Shown here piece after piece: positions 35,440 through 43,101 of a stretch of DNA of 64,000 nt. Within the stretch, counting starts at the first letter, position 1, and each line of letters opens with the position of its first letter. Under the pieces are notes generated by a model that had not been told where the DNA came from, did no database searches, and saw only the letters and a program-made list of their open reading frames with translations. Made by a program: the position numbers and the translations under genes. This DNA comes from Pedobacter cryoconitis (GTDB lineage Bacteria > Bacteroidota > Bacteroidia > Sphingobacteriales > Sphingobacteriaceae), in assembly GCF_014207135.1 (NCBI RefSeq), contig NZ_JACHCC010000002.1, forward strand, positions 1-64,000. The letters run 5' to 3'.

Positions 35440-35534
35440 ACTGAGCCTGGTTTAATTTGAGAAAGACCGATTTTTACTATTTCCAGTTTCGCTAAAGCAG
35501 CAATTTTGTGGTGTAAAAATAAGCAGACAGAATT

Positions 35535-36764
35535 ATGTTACTACAAAATAAAAGAGTTGCCATTGTTGGTGGCGGACCAGGAGGCTTAACACTAGCCCGT
35601 CTTTTACAGATTAAAGGTGTAAAGGTCAAAGTTTATGAAAGAGATATTGACAGGAATGTGAGATTACAGGGTGGGGCATTGGACCTTCATACCGAATCTG
35701 GATTAGCTGCCTTGGAAAAAGCTGGTTTAATGGATGAGTTTAAAGCTAATTTTCGGCCTGGAGCAGAGAATACCCGCGTGGTAGATAATCAGGCGAAAAT
35801 ATATTATGATCAGCATACTGAGGATACTACAACAAGTTTCGGAGATAAACACCATAGGCCGGAAATTGACCGCGGGCCTTTGAGAGATATCTTGCTTGAC
35901 TCTTTAGAACCAGATACAGTTGTTTGGAACAGTCATATTTTATCAATTAAACCGATAGGCAGTACCTGGGAAATCATATTTCAAAATGGTAATACTGTAA
36001 TTGCCGACGTGGTGATTGGTGCTGATGGTTCAAATTCTAAAATCAGACCTTTTGTTACTGCTATAAAACCGGTTTGGGCTGGTGTGACTATGATAGAAGG
36101 ATCAATATATGATTCACAAAAAACAGCGCCCAGGATTCATGAATTGCTTAAAGGCGGAAAAATATTCGCTTATGGAAATGAGAAAACTTTAATTGTAAGC
36201 GCTAAGGGAGATGGTAATTTTGGATTTGCCATAGGTTTTAAAACTGAGGAGGATTGGGTTAGTCAAAGCGGTATAGATTTTAGTGACCATAAACGGTTAT
36301 TGGCCTGGTTCAAAAAGGAGTTTTCGGAATGGGACAGTATCTGGTATGAACTGTTCTCGAGTGAAAAATCACTTTTTATACCCAGACCTCAGTATTGTAT
36401 GCCATTAGACCAGTCGTGGGAAGCAAAACCAAATCTAACGCTGATCGGGGATGCGGCACACTGGATGCCTCCCTTTGCTGGTGAGGGTGTAAATATGGCT
36501 ATGCTGGATGCTCTTGAGTTAAGTGAGCGTCTGACTAGTGACAGATTCTCTGACATGCAAACGGCAATCGCAGCTTATGAGAAACCAATGTTTAAAAGAT
36601 TTGCAAAGGTAGGCCAGATGACGATGTTCAATACCAAATGGATGCATCAGCCAAAAGCTATTGAAAATATGCTGGCTATGTTTAGCAACAACATCTTTAA
36701 ACAAGCCTGGTTCATTGGAAAGATGTGGATGGCAACTGTGTTTGCTCCTTACAAATTCTTCTAA
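35535..36764 (+). CDS. Tet(X)-like FAD-dependent monooxygenase
   Basis: A 409-residue class A flavin monooxygenase. The dinucleotide fold is V-G-G-G-P-G-G-L-T-L-A at 10-20, the FAD ribose acid is E35 in V-Y-E-R-D, I-G-A-D-G-S-N-S-K-I-R marks the middle, and I-G-D-A-A-H-W-M-P-P-F-A-G-E-G-V-N the flavin pyrophosphate loop. Segments such as G-G-A-L-D-L-H, P-E-I-D-R-x-x-L-R and D-A-L-E-L-S-E are shared with Tet(X), which hydroxylates tetracyclines. Length also agrees (Tet(X) about 388). Resistance activity is not proven. Confidence 0.85.
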   Translation: MLLQNKRVAIVGGGPGGLTLARLLQIKGVKVKVYERDIDRNVRLQGGALDLHTESGLAALEKAGLMDEFKANFRPGAENTRVVDNQAKIYYDQHTEDTTTSFGDKHHRPEIDRGPLRDILLDSLEPDTVVWNSHILSIKPIGSTWEIIFQNGNTVIADVVIGADGSNSKIRPFVTAIKPVWAGVTMIEGSIYDSQKTAPRIHELLKGGKIFAYGNEKTLIVSAKGDGNFGFAIGFKTEEDWVSQSGIDFSDHKRLLAWFKKEFSEWDSIWYELFSSEKSLFIPRPQYCMPLDQSWEAKPNLTLIGDAAHWMPPFAGEGVNMAMLDALELSERLTSDRFSDMQTAIAAYEKPMFKRFAKVGQMTMFNTKWMHQPKAIENMLAMFSNNIFKQAWFIGKMWMATVFAPYKFF

Positions 36765-36767
36765 AGT

Positions 36768-37217
36768 CTATTGATAAGAAATTTTTCCGCCTAATTTTTT
36801 GGCAAAATCATTCATTAGCACAAATGACTTTTTGAAAACTGATCTTGCAAAACCGGTATATTGTATTTCTTTATAATCGGGTAGAGTGCTTGCATACTGA
36901 CCACCAGTAATATAACCTGGCCCTTTAGTCATCCCGGTTATGATGATACTTCCATCTTTCGAAAGGATATTTAGAAAATAAACCCCTTCGTCCTTTGCAA
37001 CCGTTTTTGGTTGTGTTTTTATATAAAATATTGTATTGTCATTGACATCTGGAAACATGTTGTTTTCAAGAATTACCTGCAGGATTAGTTTATGATTCTG
37101 CAGGGCACTATTTGAGTTGCTGACGATTATTTTTGTGCTTTGTTCCGGAATTTCAGATTTATCCTGAGCAATCAGGGATAGCGGTAATATGAACAGAAAT
37201 AATAATAGAATCTTCAT
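36768..37217 (-). CDS. Small secreted hypothetical protein
   Basis: A 149-residue protein with signal peptide (S-L-I-A-Q). The mature part is mixed alpha/beta with a conserved-looking T-G-M-T-K-G-P-G-Y-I-T-G-G stretch, ending in a basic C-terminus. I do not recognise a family. The gene is convergent with the Tet(X)-like gene, separated by three bases only. Confidence 0.6.
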   Translation of the reverse strand: MKILLLFLFILPLSLIAQDKSEIPEQSTKIIVSNSNSALQNHKLILQVILENNMFPDVNDNTIFYIKTQPKTVAKDEGVYFLNILSKDGSIIITGMTKGPGYITGGQYASTLPDYKEIQYTGFARSVFKKSFVLMNDFAKKLGGKISYQ

Positions 37218-37432
37218 AATCAGAATGATTGAATACCTAACATAAATGTAAATGAATTAAAACTAAGATTAGCTTTTGTAGTCAGAATCTTACTTAACTC
37301 TAGGAGAGTTGAAAAATGATTTTGCCGGATTAAGTTGGTGAAAGAACTTTAACTAACTATTTCTCATTTGCTTTGTTATAGAGAAATAACAATTATTATC
37401 TTGGTTTCGAAGCCTTCTCAAGAATTGAAAAT

Positions 37433-37696
37433 ATGGACCTGGCAAAAATTATCTTTATAAAAAACACTCTTTTTCGATCATTTATAATCGGTTGTGTGTT
37501 ATACGTTTTATCCCTCATTATTACACTAGAGTTCTGGCATACCTGGGCTTCTCTGGTGAAAAACTTCTTTATGGTAGGAGAGACTGAATTCGGATATATT
37601 CTCCTTCTTTTCTTTGTGCTTATTAAAGTCGTTCTTGTTTTTCTGGTGCTTGTTCCGGCTATTGCATTGCAATGGATGATTAAGAAGAAATCCTAA
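37433..37696 (+). CDS. Small two-helix membrane protein (DUF6868-like)
   Basis: An 87-residue protein with two strong hydrophobic helices (residues about 15-38 and 52-80). The spacing and the F-F-M-V-G-E-T-E-F, then V-P-A-I-A-L pattern recall DUF6868 proteins, but the resemblance is loose. Bacteroidetes-type promoter elements are possible just upstream: TTTG near 37371 and TATCTTGG near 37397. It is monocistronic. Confidence 0.6.
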   Translation: MDLAKIIFIKNTLFRSFIIGCVLYVLSLIITLEFWHTWASLVKNFFMVGETEFGYILLLFFVLIKVVLVFLVLVPAIALQWMIKKKS

Positions 37697-38080
37697 ATGC
37701 TTCGTCTTTTATTCCTAAGAAGATTTTTTTCGTGCTTTGTATTTAGCTATTATGGAAGGTTTAACGATGTAAATTATAATCCCAAGAATTGCAGAAATTA
37801 TCAAAGGTATGGCCATAGTAGTTTATTTAAATGGTTATTAAAATCTAAAGAAATAAGAACTTCACTATGTTATACAAAATGTTTAATGGCAATTTTATTG
37901 CATAATAAACTGTATTACAGTGGTAAATATAAGAATTGGTTATATATAAATGGGAAAATAAAATCTCTTGTGATATAATAGAATGCTATCATGAACTTTT
38001 GAACAAAGTAAGTTGAACGTATTAACAAAACTGATTTTTATAATCTGTCTGATCTTTGTTGAACTAAATTTCAAGAACAG
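37697..38080. other. Intergenic region, one small minus-strand frame
   Basis: A 384-bp AT-rich gap upstream of the aldehyde dehydrogenase gene. It contains a 33-codon minus-strand frame (37715-37816). The plus-strand 93-codon frame across the gap has no features of a real protein. No other structure is seen. Confidence 0.4.
37715..37816 (-). CDS. Possible 33-residue single-span membrane peptide
   Basis: ATG at 37816 opens a 33-codon frame: M-A-I-P-L-I-I-S-A-I-L-G-I-I-I-Y, then a basic tail K-A-R-K-K-S-S. A single hydrophobic helix with a charged tail is typical of small membrane peptides, including type I toxins. No antisense RNA is visible. The chance occurrence in an AT-rich gap is considerable. 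Confidence 0.3.
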   Translation of the reverse strand: MAIPLIISAILGIIIYIVKPSIIAKYKARKKSS

Positions 38081-39499
38081 ATGAAAAATATTAATAAAAT
38101 ATACGTCAACGGAGCATTTATAACTCCCAATGGAACAGAAGTCGCCAATCTGATCAATCCTTCTACAAACCGGGTAATAGGGACAGTTACTCTGGGAAAT
38201 GAGATTGATACCCAACTTGCGATTGCCTCAGCAAAAGCTGCTTTACCTGCCTACTCAAAAACGACAATAGCTGAACGTATTGAGTATTTGCAAAATCTGT
38301 ATCATTCGGTATCTAAACGGGAAAATGAGCTGGTAGATATCATGGTGGAAGAGTACGGCGGTACACTTCAGTTTTGCAGAATGAGCACAAAAGGTACAGT
38401 CAATGCTTTCTTAAATACCATAGAAACGTTAAGGTCGTTTGATTTCGAGAGAAAGATTGGCCAGTCAATAGTAAGACTGGAGCCATTGGGTGTAGTGGGG
38501 ATTATTACTCCATGGAATGCCAGTAATAGTTTTATTACGGGTAAATTATCGACAGCACTTGCTGCAGGCTGCACAGCTGTCATTAAACCAAGCGAGATGA
38601 GCGCCCTACAAACTCAGCTGTTAACAGAATGCCTGCATGAGGCTGGTCTTCCAGCTGGAGTATTTAATATCGTAAATGGGCTGGGACAAGTGGTTGGTGC
38701 AGAAATCACAAGACATCCTGATATTGCAAAAATATCCTTTACCGGATCAACTCTGGTTGGGAAAACTATCGCAAAGGGTGCAGTTGACACAATGAAACGG
38801 GTAACCCTGGAATTGGGAGGAAAGTCACCCAATATTATTCTAGATGATGCAGATTTCGAAAAAGCAATTCCACAGGCAGTATTGATGGCTTATATGAACA
38901 GTGGCCAGGCTTGTATTGCCGCTACAAGACTGCTGGTACCCGAAAACAGACTTTCAGAAGTTAATGATCTGGTTAAAGCCGTGGTAACGGAAAAGATTAA
39001 AGTTGGTAATCCACAGGATGAGGATACCAATGTAGGACCAATGGTGAGCCAAAAGCAATATGAACGTGTTCAAAACTATATCAAACTGGGTTTGACTGAA
39101 GGTGCACTATTGCTGACCGGAGGAGAAGGGAAACCAGCTGGCCTGGAAGAAGGCAATTTTGTTAAAGCTACTGTATTTACAAATGTCACCAATCAAATGC
39201 GGATTGCGAGGGAGGAAATATTTGGACCTGTTCTCTCTATTCTGACTTATAAAACAGATGAAGAAGCTATTGAGATTGCGAATGATACGGATTACGGCCT
39301 TAGTGCATACATCAGCTCTGAAAACATAGAAAGAGCAAACACTATGGCTACGCATATTAACGCAGGAAGAGTTGCAATTAACGGGTTTAGCCATGATCCA
39401 AAAGCACCTTTTGGAGGGTTTAAACAGTCTGGTATTGGCAGAGAATTTGGTGTTTATGGTTTGGAAGCTTATCTGGAGCCAAAAACAATCCTGATTTAA
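38081..39499 (+). CDS. Aldehyde dehydrogenase (NAD(P)+-dependent)
   Basis: A 472-residue ALDH. Cofactor and active-site segments: P-W-N-A-S-N-S-F, K-P-S-E, F-T-G-S-T-L-V-G, the general base in L-E-L-G-G-K-S-P, and the catalytic Cys in N-S-G-Q-A-C-I-A. It lacks membrane or signal segments. An AraC regulator gene follows after 23 bp and an ABM-domain gene after that, so the three form a likely unit for removal of a reactive aldehyde. Substrate not known. Confidence 0.93.
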   Translation: MKNINKIYVNGAFITPNGTEVANLINPSTNRVIGTVTLGNEIDTQLAIASAKAALPAYSKTTIAERIEYLQNLYHSVSKRENELVDIMVEEYGGTLQFCRMSTKGTVNAFLNTIETLRSFDFERKIGQSIVRLEPLGVVGIITPWNASNSFITGKLSTALAAGCTAVIKPSEMSALQTQLLTECLHEAGLPAGVFNIVNGLGQVVGAEITRHPDIAKISFTGSTLVGKTIAKGAVDTMKRVTLELGGKSPNIILDDADFEKAIPQAVLMAYMNSGQACIAATRLLVPENRLSEVNDLVKAVVTEKIKVGNPQDEDTNVGPMVSQKQYERVQNYIKLGLTEGALLLTGGEGKPAGLEEGNFVKATVFTNVTNQMRIAREEIFGPVLSILTYKTDEEAIEIANDTDYGLSAYISSENIERANTMATHINAGRVAINGFSHDPKAPFGGFKQSGIGREFGVYGLEAYLEPKTILI

Positions 39500-39522
39500 A
39501 CGTAAATGTTTACTTTTAAGTA

Positions 39523-40329
39523 ATGACTGCAAAAAGAAAGATTTCTATTCGATACTCCTGTTACTTTAACTTTAGCAGAGCGGGAGAACAATTTTCACCT
39601 ACGCATACTATTGGTTATGTAGTATCAGGAGCTTTCGAATTGAATGACGGTAAAACCACTCAGCTTTATAAGAAAGGCGATGTCTATTTTTGTAAAAGAA
39701 ATAGCCTGCTGAAATATGCAAAGGAGCCGCCTGAGAATGGAGAATTCAGATCTATATCGATTTCTTTTGATGAGGAATTTCTACGTAGAATTGGTGTTGA
39801 ATATAATTTTTCAATAGATAATGATTTTGAATTGCCCGCATTTCAAAGCCTGCCACCGAATTCTATTCTCAGTCACTTTATGGAATCTTTAGCCCCTTAT
39901 GAGCAGGTATTTAATGAAGCTGATAACGATGACTTACTAATGGTTAAACAAAAGGAAGCCATCCTGTTACTGCTACAAATCAAACCAGAGCTTAAAAATG
40001 TTCTTTTTAGTTTTGCTGATCCCGGAAAAATAGACCTGGAAGACTTTATGAATCAGAATTTCCATTTTAATGTCCAATTAATCCGATTTGCTTATCTCAC
40101 CGGAAGGAGTTTGTCCACTTTTAAAAGAGATTTTGAGAAGAAATTTAACACAACTCCAAGTCGCTGGCTTCTCAAGAGGAGACTACAGGAGGCATATTAT
40201 CTTCTTAAAGAAAAAGGGCGTGCAGTAACAGATATTTATCTTGATTTAGGATTTGAAGATTTATCTCATTTTTCATTCGCTTTTAAGAAGCAATTTGGTT
40301 TGAGCCCCTCTGAACTTAAAAAAGCTTAG
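39523..40329 (+). CDS. AraC-family transcriptional regulator
   Basis: A 268-residue regulator. The N-terminal cupin-like part (H-T-I-G-Y-V-V-S-G, then Y-K-K-G-D-V-Y-F-C) is the ligand-binding domain and the C-terminal AraC domain has F-A-Y-L-T-G-R-S-L-S-T-F-K-R-D-F and G-F-E-D-L-S-H-F-S-F-A-F-K-K-Q-F-G. It lies between the ALDH and ABM genes and probably regulates the unit. Confidence 0.92.
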   Translation: MTAKRKISIRYSCYFNFSRAGEQFSPTHTIGYVVSGAFELNDGKTTQLYKKGDVYFCKRNSLLKYAKEPPENGEFRSISISFDEEFLRRIGVEYNFSIDNDFELPAFQSLPPNSILSHFMESLAPYEQVFNEADNDDLLMVKQKEAILLLLQIKPELKNVLFSFADPGKIDLEDFMNQNFHFNVQLIRFAYLTGRSLSTFKRDFEKKFNTTPSRWLLKRRLQEAYYLLKEKGRAVTDIYLDLGFEDLSHFSFAFKKQFGLSPSELKKA

Positions 40330-40375
40330 GCTATACGGCGCCAGAAAAAAAATCATTAAGTGTAAAACTATTCAT

Positions 40376-40693
40376 ATGACTACCATTTCAAAAGAAAACC
40401 ATTTTTTAACACTGATTAATATATTCGCAGTGGGAACTTCGGACCAGCAAAAACTGGTGGATCTACTGATACTGGCAACAGAAAGTGTTCGTAAAGCTCC
40501 GGGATTTATCTCTTCTAGCTTACACCGTAGCCTGGATGGTACAAAAGTGACTATGTACGCACAGTGGAAAAGCATGGAGGATTACCAAAAAATGAGAAAC
40601 AATCCTGTCGCTTCTCCTTATCTTCAGCAGGCGATGGAGTTTGCGTCTTTTGAGCCTGGAATGTATGAAGTTGTTGAAACTTTCTTTCCATAA
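40376..40693 (+). CDS. Antibiotic biosynthesis monooxygenase (ABM) domain protein
   Basis: A 105-residue ferredoxin-like-fold protein. The T-L-I-N-I-F opening, G-F-I-S-S-S-L-H-R-S-L-D-G-T-K-V and Y-A-Q-W-K-S-M-E-D-Y segments are those of ABM-domain proteins, which act on quinones or aromatic compounds without cofactors or serve as small stress proteins. It ends the ALDH-AraC unit. Confidence 0.85.
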   Translation: MTTISKENHFLTLINIFAVGTSDQQKLVDLLILATESVRKAPGFISSSLHRSLDGTKVTMYAQWKSMEDYQKMRNNPVASPYLQQAMEFASFEPGMYEVVETFFP

Positions 40694-40755
40694 ATTTCTC
40701 TCCCTCAAGAGCACAAATTCAATAGCAATGTTTAACTTATGTTGTTTAATTTCAG

Positions 40756-40905
40756 ATCGCGTACATGGATGAAAGTAGTGGCTTTTATCCAGAGTTTGGA
40801 GTTATCCGAAGTTTTGTATATTAGTTATAGCGATTTTTAGAAATTACTTGATGGTATTCCGGGAATATTGCACGAGACATTAAGCAGGCTCAAATCAAAG
40901 AAATG
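40756..40905 (+). pseudogene. Possible remnant of a winged-helix regulator
   Basis: One plus-strand frame reads R-T-W-M-K-V-V-A-F-I-Q, then an in-frame TAG, then K-L-L-D-G-I-P-G-I-L-H-E-T-L-S-R-L-K. The second half recalls the recognition helix of HxlR-like proteins (K-L-L-P-G-I-S-x-x-x-L-x-x-x-L-x-x-L). The spacing does not fit well, so this may be chance. Confidence 0.25.
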
Positions 40906-40970
40906 ATTTGTTGACTTTTGTCAATTTTTATTCGATGTATTATCCAGTGATTTGTTAAAATAACTTTATC

Positions 40971-41993
40971 ATGCTGAAGAAAATAGTCTTTATATTAATC
41001 TTTTTACCACATCTGACCTTTGCCCAAACTACGGCGATAGGCCAGGAAACTTTCCGTTATAAGGATACAGTAAGAAACAGACCTGTAATTACAGAAGTGT
41101 GGTATCCTACAGATGCAGACGTAAGTAAAGCTTCTACGCCGCCTGAATATCCATTTATGCGTATGCCTACTATTCGTAATGCTCCTGTTCCCCCAAGGAA
41201 ATTTCCGCTGATCATGCTTTCACATGGAACCGGCGGAGGACGTTTAACTATGGAGTGGCTGGTTGATATACTTGTTCAAAAGGGTTTCATCGTTGCTGCT
41301 GTTGATCATTGGGGAAATACTTTTGATCATAAAGAAGCGATAGATTTTGTTACACCCTGGGAGAGGGCGCTCGATATTAGTTTTGCTTTAACTCAGCTGT
41401 TAGACAGTAAGGAATTTGGAGGGGCAATTGACAAGGAGCGTATTGGAGCAACGGGTTTTTCTATTGGTGGGTATACGGTTTTAGCCCTCGCGGGTGGTAA
41501 ACTAAACTTAGATGCCTTAAATCATTTTGTGGAGACGCCAGCAGGTGCAAAAGAAATTGCAATACCTGAATTTCCTAATCTTAAAGAGATGGTTAACAAA
41601 GATGAGGTGAGGGCCTCATTTCATAAAAGTCCTGATCTTAAAGATAAACGCATAAAGGCATTTTTTGCTATTTGCCCGGCAATAGGACAGGGATTTGTGA
41701 GCGAAAAGCAGTTTGAGCATGTTCATGATCCGATTTATATTGTTGGTGCTCAAAGTGATAGCATTGCCCCTGTAAAAACAAATGCAATGCATTATCATAA
41801 ACTGATAAAGGGCTCGAAATTATTAATTATACCTGGTATGACAGGTCATTATGTGTTTTTAAACGAGGCAATAGATCAGGTAAAAGAAAAGGAGGGGAAG
41901 TTTTTTGCCGATGATCAAACTGTAAATAGGTACGCTGTCCATGAGCAGGTAGGCAACGAAGCCGCAAAGTTTTTTCTGACTACTTTAAGATAA
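40971..41993 (+). CDS. Secreted alpha/beta hydrolase (dienelactone-hydrolase/PAF-AH-like)
   Basis: A 340-residue protein with a signal peptide (F-A-Q, residue 19). The V-W-Y-P-T-D opening and L-I-M-L-S-H-G-T-G-G-G oxyanion region are typical for PAF-acetylhydrolase-like and dienelactone-hydrolase-like esterases; the nucleophile is Ser in T-G-F-S-I-G-G-Y-T, and the His is in T-G-H-Y-V-F. Substrate unknown. The gene for a membrane protein follows after 28 bp. Confidence 0.85.
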   Translation: MLKKIVFILIFLPHLTFAQTTAIGQETFRYKDTVRNRPVITEVWYPTDADVSKASTPPEYPFMRMPTIRNAPVPPRKFPLIMLSHGTGGGRLTMEWLVDILVQKGFIVAAVDHWGNTFDHKEAIDFVTPWERALDISFALTQLLDSKEFGGAIDKERIGATGFSIGGYTVLALAGGKLNLDALNHFVETPAGAKEIAIPEFPNLKEMVNKDEVRASFHKSPDLKDKRIKAFFAICPAIGQGFVSEKQFEHVHDPIYIVGAQSDSIAPVKTNAMHYHKLIKGSKLLIIPGMTGHYVFLNEAIDQVKEKEGKFFADDQTVNRYAVHEQVGNEAAKFFLTTLR

Positions 41994-42021
41994 ATTCAAT
42001 TTTATCTAAACATCGTATTGC

Positions 42022-42675
42022 ATGCAGACGACTAACAAAGGATACCTGGATCAAATCAGAATTGCTAAACGCAATTACTATCTCTTTTTAGCCGTCACTT
42101 TACTGATTCCGATACTCATGTTCGCTTTTCTGGCTACTCGTATAATAAGCCTGGATAGGTCGTTGATTAAAATCGAAGCCACTATAGCTAATTTTAATAT
42201 AGGAAATGGAGGGAAAGGCAGACCTCAATATTGTTTTAAGGTGGTCGGGTATCCTGCGAGCTTTAGCCGGGTATATCAGGGAATATTTAAATCTTCGCCA
42301 AAAGATCGTATTGAGGCAATTTATGGTCATATGCCCATATTTACGGATACAACCAGAGTACCGGTAAGTTTTTATATTGCTGCTGAAGATCGGGCCAGAC
42401 TGAATTTGGCTAAAGAAGATGTTACCTGGTATTATCTGTCACCTAAGACGCCAATAGATTCAGGGAAAAAAGGATTTTACTGGGATTTATATCTACATGT
42501 TTCACAGAGCGATTTGTTTTTTAATCTGCTAACGTTTGCCTGTTTATTAAATGTTTTAACGTGCATTATGGCATTTTACTGGTCTACACAGGTTCCTCTT
42601 GTAAATGCAAAATCATCCTGTTTTATTATAGCAGTTGTATTACTCGGATTGGTCTGCTTATTTATGACACTATGA
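42022..42675 (+). CDS. Membrane protein of unknown family
   Basis: A 217-residue protein with one helix near the N-terminus (residues 18-42) and two at the C-terminus (about 165-185 and 190-215), flanking a soluble loop of about 120 residues that lies outside the cytoplasm. No family is recognised. It follows the hydrolase in the same direction and may be cotranscribed with it. Confidence 0.6.
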   Translation: MQTTNKGYLDQIRIAKRNYYLFLAVTLLIPILMFAFLATRIISLDRSLIKIEATIANFNIGNGGKGRPQYCFKVVGYPASFSRVYQGIFKSSPKDRIEAIYGHMPIFTDTTRVPVSFYIAAEDRARLNLAKEDVTWYYLSPKTPIDSGKKGFYWDLYLHVSQSDLFFNLLTFACLLNVLTCIMAFYWSTQVPLVNAKSSCFIIAVVLLGLVCLFMTL

Positions 42676-42720
42676 TATTCAATGGAGTAACTTTGAGATT
42701 AATTTACATATTTTTGCGCA

Positions 42721-43041
42721 GTGAAAATTATAGCCCTGCTCTTATCCATGATTGTGCTGGTTTTAACCATAAAGCCATGTTGTCCTTTGGAGGAAGAACG
42801 TGGTTCTATAATGGAGCAAGTATTCTCAAAGCATAATGGTGAAGCTCACCATAAGGATTGCTGTCAGGATTGTTCACCTTTTTACACCTGTGGTACTTGT
42901 GTTGGTTTTACCATCGAACACCCGGTTGTAATTAGGTTCGGTTTATATATTAAACCAGTATTACATCATAGCGTATATGATGACAATGGTCTAACGTTAA
43001 TCCCTAATACTATCTGGCAACCTCCTAAGATAAATTCATAG
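42721..43041 (+). CDS. DUF6660-type Cys/His-rich secreted protein
   Basis: A 106-residue protein starting at a GTG codon (42721). This start gives a signal peptide of about 17 residues; the next ATG would truncate it. The mature part is rich in Cys and His (K-P-C-C-P, H-H-K-D-C-C-Q-D-C, C-G-T-C) and resembles DUF6660 proteins, which typically precede TonB receptors of transition-metal type in Bacteroidota. It probably binds a metal for the receptor encoded 60 bp downstream. Confidence 0.7.
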   Translation: MKIIALLLSMIVLVLTIKPCCPLEEERGSIMEQVFSKHNGEAHHKDCCQDCSPFYTCGTCVGFTIEHPVVIRFGLYIKPVLHHSVYDDNGLTLIPNTIWQPPKINS

Positions 43042-43101
43042 TTTCCTTTCTACAGTCAAAACTGACTGATTTATCTTATTTAAATCATTATTCATATTAC
43101 A

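Noticed and set aside
37697..37978. 93-codon plus-strand frame after the small membrane protein gene
   Set aside because: It directly follows the stop of the preceding gene, is rich in Lys, Tyr and Asn as expected of AT-rich noncoding DNA, and has no recognisable fold or motif.
39107..39532. 141-codon minus-strand frame opposite the ALDH gene
   Set aside because: It is a shadow of the aldehyde dehydrogenase, whose catalytic motifs fix the coding strand.
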